Assembly: GCF_009193305.1 (NCBI RefSeq)
Contig: NZ_WBVS01000012.1
Coordinates: 1 to 57,252, forward strand
DNA from: Bifidobacterium cebidarum
GTDB taxonomy: Bacteria; Actinomycetota; Actinomycetes; Actinomycetales; Bifidobacteriaceae
Direction: 5' to 3'
DNA: 57,252 nucleotides
The translations under genes were made by a program, and so were the position numbers. A model generated the notes under the pieces. It was not told the origin of the DNA, searched no databases, and saw only the letters and a program-made list of their open reading frames with translations. Below are positions 26,705 through 33,965 of this stretch, piece by piece. Positions within the stretch are counted from its first letter, which is position 1; the number at the start of each line of letters is the position of its first letter.

Positions 26705-28984
26705 TCATTGAGCGTTTGTTCCGCAGACAATGACTGCAGAATCCCAATTACGCAAACCGCTGATGCGCAGTATGCCGTCGGAAACGGTGGCTTCCAGTCC
26801 GTTGCGGGCGAACATATGGATTGATCCGTCAGAGCGATGAGAGGCCATCATGGAGGCTGCATCGTCAGCATTCCAATCTTGTGGGGCTGCAAGAGGCAGC
26901 TCAATGGATGCATCTTCGTTCATGCCTGCAAAGGTGTGCAGGACAACCAATGTTTGTCCCGAAGCGCGATCCGTACCATGGCGCACGATGGCTTGCCATC
27001 CCTGCGGCCTGCGATAGCTGGTAATGGGCGTGCCGTAGAAAACGCTGACTCCGTGATCGATGACGGCTGATGCGGTGCCATAGAGCGAAAGCGCCTCATC
27101 GATGGTTCTCCATTGTTCGGCAGACAGCAGACCCATATCCCCCGACAGGCACAGTCGTCCCAAGAAGCCGGATGCCAGACGATATCGTTGCTGCGCTTCT
27201 GTCAGTTCGGCTCTCATAACGGCCCAGATTTGTGATTGCCTCGGTTCGATAATGCGGTGCATATTGGCGGCGATGAGCGGAATCTCATCACATTCATGAG
27301 CGTCAGAGAAACTGGCCATTGCACCGATTTCCATGAAGCTCTGCACCAGACGATGCCCACCTGAGGAACATATCTCCACTACCACATTCGGCAGTTCCTG
27401 GCGGATTTGGCGGAAGAACGCCTGCGAGGCCTGGATCACGTCATAGAGTCCGTCTCCCAGAGTGCTTTCCGGCTTGCCCGGCGTCTCGCATCCGATACCC
27501 AACGTTTCGTTATAGTCGACCTTGATGTAATCGAATCCGTTGTCGCGAAGGAAATCGATGACGCGTTCGTGCAGATAAGCCTGGACCTCTGCGTTGCGCA
27601 TATCCCAGAATCTCCGCTGGTCAGAGGTGATCGGAATGCCGTCGCGTTTCAGCAGCCATTCCTCGCGATTGAAGCACTCGGTTTCCTGCCGGCCTACGAC
27701 TTCGAATTCGAACCATACGCCGGCCTTCATGCCAGCTTGATGAATTGCGTCAACTACATATTTAATGCCGTGCGGGAACGATTCCTTACTGACCTGCCAT
27801 GCGCCGAACCTGGTTCCCTCTGAGAATGGCTTATTGTCGAACCAACCGGCATCCATCACCACGTATTCGACGCCGTGGCCTTTAAGCTGTTCCACCTGTG
27901 CCAGCACGCTTTGTTCGGTGGGAAGTCCCCAAGTGGAACAGAATTCATTGAAGATGATAGGTAGCCCGGCGTCGGAGCCAGGCTGCTGCTGCTCAGAGGC
28001 CGGTAGTACGAGACGTTCGCGTACATGCCCGGCTAAAGCCTGCGAAGCTTCATCCACTCCGCCGTGTACCACAGTGAGCACGCCACTGGGTGCGACGAAC
28101 CGCTCTCCTGGTTGCACGGTGTGGGTCCAATGTCCGAACTCGCGGTCTGCGATGCCTCCTGAGATGGCTAGCCCGTTATCTTTGCGATACGCCTCGATTT
28201 GCCAGCTGGAAGCGTGCGTGGTTGCGGCGGCCCATGTAATGTCATGAGCGCGATCTTCCACTGCGATAAAAGGCACCCAACCTCGTACGGGGAACGAACC
28301 GACGCATCCGAACCGCAATGAATTGGCCACGTGTTCCTGCCAATCCGGTTCCAGTTGAAGATCTTCGACGCTGCGCGAGTCCAGTCGACCTTCTGCGCTC
28401 CATGTGCTGCGCATGCGGTGCACCATAAGGGTGTTTTCGGCTATACCCTCCGAAAACGGGCTTAGCGAGCCCAAAGTAAAACTCGAAAGCATCTCGAAGG
28501 TGAATGGGGCATGTGACACATTCACGACCTCGGTGTCGATGCGGACCGAATGGCTATGCGCGCCAAACGTCAGGTTGTGTGTGTATTCGAGGCCTCGCTC
28601 ATCGACGAATCGTGTTGTGACAATCGTCTCGCCCAGTTTGGTGTCGGTTTCTTCCTGACTTTGGAATCGCATGGCATAAGTGGTTGGCGAGTTTCGCATA
28701 GTGCGCCCCTGGGCGTATCCACCCGCATAATCATCGCCGATGATTTTGGCTTGGATCAATGGTTCAGGCGCGCAGTCACCGCGAATCACCTGGGCCAGCG
28801 AACCTTCCGGAACTAGGAGAAGATCGACGATTCCGCTATCGATATGCTTGCGATATTGAGCGGTGATGCCATTGCGCGAAACGGTGCGCAGGATCGTGGT
28901 GTTGGCGATGGATGCTGATGTGGTGGACTCGGCTGCGGTAATCGCATCGGTCGCGGTGAGCCCAGGGTATTCGGTGGTCTGCAT
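26705..28984 (-). CDS. GH36 alpha-galactosidase
   Basis: A 759-residue GH36 enzyme that releases alpha-galactose from raffinose-family or related oligosaccharides. The N-terminal beta-sandwich (1-330) precedes the catalytic barrel, with the nucleophile D490 in YIKVDYNE, the acid/base D561 in SFSDAHECDE, and the WFEFEVV and CSSGGHR motifs. No signal peptide, so it is intracellular. ATG 28984 has AAAGGAACC upstream; an in-frame start at 29017 is rejected. It is the last gene of a five-gene minus-strand unit with importer and LacI. Sequence similarity to the second GH36 in the window (45170-47497) is only partial, so substrate preference may differ. Confidence 0.93.
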   Translation of the reverse strand: MQTTEYPGLTATDAITAAESTTSASIANTTILRTVSRNGITAQYRKHIDSGIVDLLLVPEGSLAQVIRGDCAPEPLIQAKIIGDDYAGGYAQGRTMRNSPTTYAMRFQSQEETDTKLGETIVTTRFVDERGLEYTHNLTFGAHSHSVRIDTEVVNVSHAPFTFEMLSSFTLGSLSPFSEGIAENTLMVHRMRSTWSAEGRLDSRSVEDLQLEPDWQEHVANSLRFGCVGSFPVRGWVPFIAVEDRAHDITWAAATTHASSWQIEAYRKDNGLAISGGIADREFGHWTHTVQPGERFVAPSGVLTVVHGGVDEASQALAGHVRERLVLPASEQQQPGSDAGLPIIFNEFCSTWGLPTEQSVLAQVEQLKGHGVEYVVMDAGWFDNKPFSEGTRFGAWQVSKESFPHGIKYVVDAIHQAGMKAGVWFEFEVVGRQETECFNREEWLLKRDGIPITSDQRRFWDMRNAEVQAYLHERVIDFLRDNGFDYIKVDYNETLGIGCETPGKPESTLGDGLYDVIQASQAFFRQIRQELPNVVVEICSSGGHRLVQSFMEIGAMASFSDAHECDEIPLIAANMHRIIEPRQSQIWAVMRAELTEAQQRYRLASGFLGRLCLSGDMGLLSAEQWRTIDEALSLYGTASAVIDHGVSVFYGTPITSYRRPQGWQAIVRHGTDRASGQTLVVLHTFAGMNEDASIELPLAAPQDWNADDAASMMASHRSDGSIHMFARNGLEATVSDGILRISGLRNWDSAVIVCGTNAQ

Positions 28985-29071
28985 AGTAGGTTCCTTTGCG
29001 CATGCGATGCTCCACACGCAGCCGTCCGCGATTGCCGACGGACTCGGGCAAACCGAGCGGGGCTAGATGAA

Positions 29072-30121
29072 CTAGCTGCGCGGTGCTGCAGTGGATTCTC
29101 GCACGATGAGTTGATCGGCGTCGTCGCCGATGTAATACGGGATTTCGGATTCGAGTGGAGTGCCTTGGCGAATTCGATTCAGGATGAGATTCGTGGCGAA
29201 AGCTCCAATGCGTTCGAAATCTTGTCTCCAAGTGGTGAGGGATGGAATCGAGAGGCTTGCGATGGGATTGTCGTCGAATCCGGCGACGCTGACATCGTCC
29301 GGTACGCGCTTGCCAACCGCATGCAGGCCGCGGATGATGCCCAATGCGATCTCGTCGTTGCCGGCGAAAATCGCGGTCACTTCATCATCCTGGCCCAGTT
29401 TGCGGCCGATGGCTTCGGCGTCTTTCGGATCCCAACTGGTGCGGTACAAAGCGGGAATGCGTGCTCCTGCATCTTCCAAAGCTTTACGCCAGCCGGATTG
29501 CCGTGTCTGGGTTTCGTCTTCCTCGGGAACCGCCACATGGAACACGGTTTTGTGCCCCAGCCGCAGCAGATGTTGGGTGACGGCGTATCCGCCACGGTCA
29601 TCGTATGTGAACAGCTGGCATTGCCCTTGGCGACGATTGCCGCCAATCAGCACAACGGGCACATCCTTATTGACTGATCGTAGAATCTCATCGCAGCCGG
29701 TGCCGTAGCGAGGCTGATCGATGATGACTCCCAGTGGGTTGGCGCTGAGTGTGGATTTGATGGTCTGTCGAAGCTGATCCGGCGATTGCCGTTCGTCCAG
29801 CAGTACGACGTTTACCACGATCCCCGCGGCGGACGCAGCGGCTTCCACACCTTGGATGCAGCCGGTGACACCATACAGCAGGCGTTGGCCGGAGAACAAG
29901 GAGATGGTGTTCGAGCGGCTCGCAGCCAATCCACGTGCCAACAGTGAGGGGTGATAGTCCAGCATTGCGATGGCCTGGGCTATGCGCTCTTTCTTGTCGG
30001 CCCGTAAGTGGGCACCGTTGTTCAGATATCTGGAGACGGAGGAGACGGACACCCCGGCCAATTGAGCAACGTCGTTGATCGACGGCGATTTCTTGGCTGT
30101 TGGCCTCGTGCTCTCGTTCAC
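29072..30121 (-). CDS. LacI-family transcriptional regulator (alpha-galactoside locus)
   Basis: A 349-residue LacI-type regulator with a 13-residue polar N-terminal lead, then the helix-turn-helix (SINDVAQLAGVSVSSVSRYLNN) and hinge (YHPSLLARGLA), then the effector-binding domain (AIFAGNDEIALGIIRGL, VSVAGFDDNPIA). The GTG start at 30121 follows AGGAGG by 5 bases. It lies between the permease and alpha-galactosidase genes, all on the minus strand. Likely operators are the CGCTACC-containing sites at 33591-33604 and 33681-33694 ahead of the binding-protein gene. Confidence 0.92.
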   Translation of the reverse strand: MNESTRPTAKKSPSINDVAQLAGVSVSSVSRYLNNGAHLRADKKERIAQAIAMLDYHPSLLARGLAASRSNTISLFSGQRLLYGVTGCIQGVEAAASAAGIVVNVVLLDERQSPDQLRQTIKSTLSANPLGVIIDQPRYGTGCDEILRSVNKDVPVVLIGGNRRQGQCQLFTYDDRGGYAVTQHLLRLGHKTVFHVAVPEEDETQTRQSGWRKALEDAGARIPALYRTSWDPKDAEAIGRKLGQDDEVTAIFAGNDEIALGIIRGLHAVGKRVPDDVSVAGFDDNPIASLSIPSLTTWRQDFERIGAFATNLILNRIRQGTPLESEIPYYIGDDADQLIVRESTAAPRS

Positions 30122-30219
30122 GATCTCCTCCTAGGTCGGTTTGGCTGGCACACCATAGTGCTTCAACGCGTGAATACTACACTTATTATGGCCGGTATTG
30201 ACCTTCTTCGCACATGTGG

Positions 30220-31101
30220 TCATTTCACGGCGCCTCCTGTGATGCCGCTGATGATTTTACGTTGTGCCGCCGCGAAGATAATGAGCAGCGGAAGGCTCAT
30301 CAAAATGATGTAGGCGAAGATTAGATGCCAGTTATTGAGGTACAGGCCGGCGCTTGCCACATTGTAGAGGTTAAGCGGCAACGTGCTCATCTTGCCGGAG
30401 AGAATGAACAATGCGTAGAACACGTCATTCCAGATGTAAAGAATGAGCAGGATTGTTGCGGTGGCGATGGTCGGACTGAGCAGAGGCAGAATCAAGGTGA
30501 AGAATATTCGTGCTGGTTTTGCGCCATCAACTCGCATGGATTCCTCCAAGGATGGTGGAATGGTGCGGATGAAGCCAGTCACGAAGAAAATCACGGTTGA
30601 CAGATAAATGCCCACATACACGCAAATCATGCCAAGTGCAGTGCCGGAAAGCCCGATCATTTTCAGTAGCATCATTACGGTGACCACTGCTGGCGGAAGA
30701 ATCAATCCGGAGATACCGAGTGCATACAGGAAAGCCATTGGCTTGGTGGTCCGTCGGGCCAGAATCCAGGAGGCCATGGAACCGAAAAGAATGGCGATGA
30801 GCACTGCTGGCACAGTGACTGCGATGGAGCCGAATAGTGCAGCCACCATTTTGCCGTCTTTGATGACAGTGGCGAAGTTCTCCAACAGCATCCATTTGCG
30901 TGGCAGGGACATGTCCAGTTTCAGGGCTTCGGCTTGAGTTTTTCCGGCGGTGACGATGAGCAGCCAGAAGGGGACTGCGAGCAGGGCCAGCATCGCGATG
31001 ATGACAATGGCATTATGAAGGATACGCCGCCAACGAGGAGCATTGGATTTGAACGCTTGCTGCTCTTTATGGCCGTTGTATTGTGCGGTAACGCTACTCA
31101 T
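30220..31101 (-). CDS. ABC sugar importer permease, MalG-like (alpha-galactoside locus)
   Basis: A 293-residue permease with six helices and the EAA loop EESMRVDGAKPARIFFTLILP. The N-terminal 30 residues are cytoplasmic and the protein ends in ISGITGGAVK, typical of this subunit. Its ATG shares a base with the stop codon of the preceding permease (TGATG), so the two are translationally coupled. Earlier in-frame starts are inside that gene and rejected. Confidence 0.92.
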   Translation of the reverse strand: MSSVTAQYNGHKEQQAFKSNAPRWRRILHNAIVIIAMLALLAVPFWLLIVTAGKTQAEALKLDMSLPRKWMLLENFATVIKDGKMVAALFGSIAVTVPAVLIAILFGSMASWILARRTTKPMAFLYALGISGLILPPAVVTVMMLLKMIGLSGTALGMICVYVGIYLSTVIFFVTGFIRTIPPSLEESMRVDGAKPARIFFTLILPLLSPTIATATILLILYIWNDVFYALFILSGKMSTLPLNLYNVASAGLYLNNWHLIFAYIILMSLPLLIIFAAAQRKIISGITGGAVK

Positions 31102-31988
31102 CAGAAGATGTTCCTTTCCCTGCGGCGCAGGAAGTAGATGACCGGCAAAGCGATGATGGCGACGAGGATGAACAGAATCATGCTCATTGTGGTGGATTGC
31201 GAATAGAGGCCTTGGCCGAAAGTGCGCCACACGAAGATGTTGAGGATTTCGGTGGAGCCACCCGGTCCGCCTTTGGTCATGGCCTGCACCATGTCGAATC
31301 CGTTCAGTGATCCGAGCAGCGAGGTGGCCACGTTAAACGTGAAGGCGGGTGCCAGCAGGGGGAATTTAATGGTCCAGAACAGCTGGTGGCCGTTGGCGCC
31401 ATCGATGCGGGCGGCTTCTATAACATCTGCGTCGATGGTTTTGAGGCCTGCCAGGAAAATCAGCATGGCCAGACCCATCCACTTCCAGCCTTGGATGGCG
31501 GAGATGACGACAATGGCCCAAGTGGTGTTTCCAAGCAGCCCGGTGGTGACGTGATGCCCGATAAGCGCACTGAGCATCTGGTCCAGGGCTCCGTCGGTTT
31601 TCAGCACGGCTTGCCAAATGTAGCCTACGGCTAGGGCGGACATGATGACCGGGATGAAGAACATCACGCGGGCAAAGCGATTGAGCCGGGTGTCTTCTTC
31701 GAGCAGTACGGCGAGGAGCAGGCCGAATGTGTTCTGGAAGACGGCGATGCATACGGCGTAAATCAGTGTGGTGCGGATATCTCGCAGCAGGGTGCCGTCT
31801 TGGAATAGGGTAACAAAGTTGTCTATTCCGTTGAAATCAATGGTGGTTTTGAATGCCGACCAATCGGTGAAGGCGAATACGAAGTTCATCACCGTTGGCA
31901 CGATGAAGAACACTACGAGCATCGCCCCTGCTGGGATAAGGAATCTCAGCGGATAGTTTTGTTTCATCAAAGCTTTATGAGGATTCAT
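31101..31988 (-). CDS. ABC sugar importer permease, MalF-like (alpha-galactoside locus)
   Basis: A 295-residue permease with six predicted helices and the EAA loop IEAARIDGANGHQLFWTIKFP. The family ending GLYSQSTTMSMILFILVAIIALPVIYFLRRRE is present. ATG 31988 has AGGGAAA upstream; the longer frame reaching 32243 runs across the intercistronic hairpin and into the binding-protein gene, so it is rejected. It forms the importer channel with the downstream permease. Confidence 0.92.
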   Translation of the reverse strand: MNPHKALMKQNYPLRFLIPAGAMLVVFFIVPTVMNFVFAFTDWSAFKTTIDFNGIDNFVTLFQDGTLLRDIRTTLIYAVCIAVFQNTFGLLLAVLLEEDTRLNRFARVMFFIPVIMSALAVGYIWQAVLKTDGALDQMLSALIGHHVTTGLLGNTTWAIVVISAIQGWKWMGLAMLIFLAGLKTIDADVIEAARIDGANGHQLFWTIKFPLLAPAFTFNVATSLLGSLNGFDMVQAMTKGGPGGSTEILNIFVWRTFGQGLYSQSTTMSMILFILVAIIALPVIYFLRRRERNIF

Positions 31989-32086
31989 AGTTATTTCCCT
32001 TGAAGCGCGATATTGCCGTTGTGCTGTGTGGGTGCAGAAGTTTGCGCGGAAAGTGTTTGAGGGCTCGTGGCCGGAGCGAAGCATGG

Positions 32087-32124
32087 AAGATGTTTCGGGG
32101 GTGAGGATTCCCCCGAAACATCTT
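32087..32124 (-). other. Intercistronic 15-bp hairpin after the binding-protein gene
   Basis: A perfect 15-bp stem (32087-32101 with 32110-32124) with an 8-base loop, GC-rich in the centre and without a T-run on the minus strand. It lies between the binding-protein and first permease genes, the same position as the stem at 23497-23543. Confidence 0.75.
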
Positions 32125-32154
32125 GATGGAGGAGTAGGAGGAGGAGAAGTTTGG

Positions 32155-33498
32155 TTAGAAGCCTTTGGCGCCTTGTGCCTTGGCGATCTGTGCGAACTGG
32201 TTTTGAGTCGTTTCCGCCACCTGTTCCGGGGTCGCGGTGCCATTGATCATATTGGCCAGGTTGATGTACAGATCAGGATTGGCGATTGCTGCGGACTGCA
32301 TGGAAGGTGCCGAGTTCGCGATGGAGGATGCGGCATCGAGCAAGGCCTGTGGCACGCTTGCCGGGGAGTCGACGGTCTTCAGCGCTGAGACCAAGGCGCG
32401 GTCATTCACGAAGTTCTCGTAGCCGTCGGACATCCAGAAGCTGAGGAACTGGCGTGCTGCGGCTTCGCGGGTGGAATCACCGGTCTTGAAGGCCACCACT
32501 GCACTTGAGGCGCCAGGGGAGAGGGAAGAGATGTTGCCCTTGCTGGAGATGGGGAAGAATCCGAGGTTCTCATCGATGGCGGTCTTGTCGTTGTCCGCGA
32601 GGGCTGCGGCCACATTGAATTGCGCATTATTTCCAATCACCATGCCGGTTTTGCCTTCCCAGAGGGCTGCTGCTTGATCGTCCAGTGTGGCTGAACCTGC
32701 ATCGGAGTTGTAGTAACCGTCGTCGATAAGCTTCTTGTAATTCTCGATGGCGGTCATGATGGTGGAGTCGGTGAACTTCTCTTTGCCTGAATTGACGCGA
32801 TCCCACAGGCCATCATTGGCGGCCTCGGCCAGTTGCACCTGAACGGCCCACTGTGTGCCCCACTGGGAGCCGCCCATTTCAAAGAATGCGGAGTCGGCGG
32901 CGTTGGAATCCTTGATTTTCTTCGCTGCGGCAACCAGTTCATCCCAGCCCTTAGGGGTTTCGGTGATGCCGGCTTTCTCGAAGACCTTCTTGTTGTACCA
33001 GACTCCCATCACGTTGACCGGAGAAATCAGTGCTGCATAGCGATGGCCCTTGGTTTGGCCGAGATCGGCGACGCCGTCAATGTAGTTGTCAACCCAAGGT
33101 GCGTTGTCGAGCTGCTGCAGTTTGCCTGTGGAGACAAAACCGGCGAGCATGGAGTTGGTGGGTTCCCACGTGGCCAGATCAGGCATGTCCCCTGTGGTGA
33201 TCTTGGTCTGAACGTTGTTCTCGTAGCTGTCCGGAATGATTTGCAGATCGACCTTGGCGCCGGTGGCCTTCTCGAAATCGGAGATGACCTTAACCGGGAC
33301 CTTGCTGTCGGATTGGCCTACCCAGAAGGTCAGGTTCACGCCGTCAAGGTTCTTGGTGGCGTCCGGCCAGTAATCCGCCGCTGTCGTGTCCACATTATCG
33401 GCGGTGCCGCCGGCGGTCGGGTTGCCGCAGCCGGCAAGAGATAGACCGGCAACCAAGGTCATTGCTACCGCTGCTCGTATGGCCGAAGTTCGTTTCAT
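32155..33498 (-). CDS. ABC sugar importer, substrate-binding lipoprotein (alpha-galactoside locus)
   Basis: A 447-residue lipoprotein with a signal peptide ending in the lipobox LAGC near residue 25. The mature protein shows LTFWVGQSDSKVPVKVISDFEKATGAKVDLQIIP and the GMVIGNNAQFNVAAAL region of family 1 binding proteins. Two ATGs are adjacent; 33498 is 6 bases from AAGGAG and preferred over 33501. First gene of the minus-strand unit with two permeases, LacI and GH36, so the cargo is probably an alpha-galactoside such as melibiose, raffinose or a related oligosaccharide. Confidence 0.92.
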   Translation of the reverse strand: MKRTSAIRAAVAMTLVAGLSLAGCGNPTAGGTADNVDTTAADYWPDATKNLDGVNLTFWVGQSDSKVPVKVISDFEKATGAKVDLQIIPDSYENNVQTKITTGDMPDLATWEPTNSMLAGFVSTGKLQQLDNAPWVDNYIDGVADLGQTKGHRYAALISPVNVMGVWYNKKVFEKAGITETPKGWDELVAAAKKIKDSNAADSAFFEMGGSQWGTQWAVQVQLAEAANDGLWDRVNSGKEKFTDSTIMTAIENYKKLIDDGYYNSDAGSATLDDQAAALWEGKTGMVIGNNAQFNVAAALADNDKTAIDENLGFFPISSKGNISSLSPGASSAVVAFKTGDSTREAAARQFLSFWMSDGYENFVNDRALVSALKTVDSPASVPQALLDAASSIANSAPSMQSAAIANPDLYINLANMINGTATPEQVAETTQNQFAQIAKAQGAKGF

Positions 33499-33575
33499 CA
33501 TGATCTCCTTTGGTCTTTCTTCTAAAGCCGGACGCTACGAGTCTCTGCCTTGAGCCTTCCGCGTCAGGTGATTGC

Positions 33576-33604
33576 ATAATAACACAAAATTGAAAGCGCT
33601 ACCA
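33576..33604 (-). promoter_or_regulatory. Predicted promoter with overlapping LacI-type operator O1
   Basis: On the minus strand TGGTAG (33604-33599), a 17-bp spacer and TATTAT (33581-33576). The operator TGAAAGCGCTACCA (33591-33604, plus strand) covers the -35 box and part of the spacer, so binding would block the alpha-galactoside operon. Confidence 0.6.
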
Positions 33605-33680
33605 AAAATAGTTTCAGGTGAGAGTGTTTGTTGAAATTACAATGTTTTGGGGGATATATTTTGGTTTTGAACATTATTAC

Positions 33681-33694
33681 TGGTAGCGCTACCA
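33681..33694. promoter_or_regulatory. LacI-type operator O2, perfect palindrome
   Basis: TGGTAGCGCTACCA is a perfect 14-bp palindrome with the central CG typical of LacI operators. It shares ten bases (AGCGCTACCA) with O1, whose centre lies 90 bp away, allowing DNA looping. The rest of the 467-base gap (33499-33965) holds no gene that I can support. Confidence 0.75.
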
Positions 33695-33965
33695 AAAATA
33701 ATGCAGTTCGCTTTTCGGATTGTGCCGCTGGCATAGACAAGTGCATGGAGCGGTTGCGATTTATTGGCTGCGCAGCGAACGCCACTAGGCAAAACGCCAT
33801 TACGCTGTGCGACGAGCAATCTACCGCGCTATGCAATAATGGCAAGGTATGCATCGGCAGCAGTTGCGTCGGTGCCCACAACCGCGCAGTTCTGTCGCCG
33901 GGAGGGAGAGATAACCCGAACGCCACCGGAACTGACTACTCCGCGGCAATACCAAGGAGAACACC

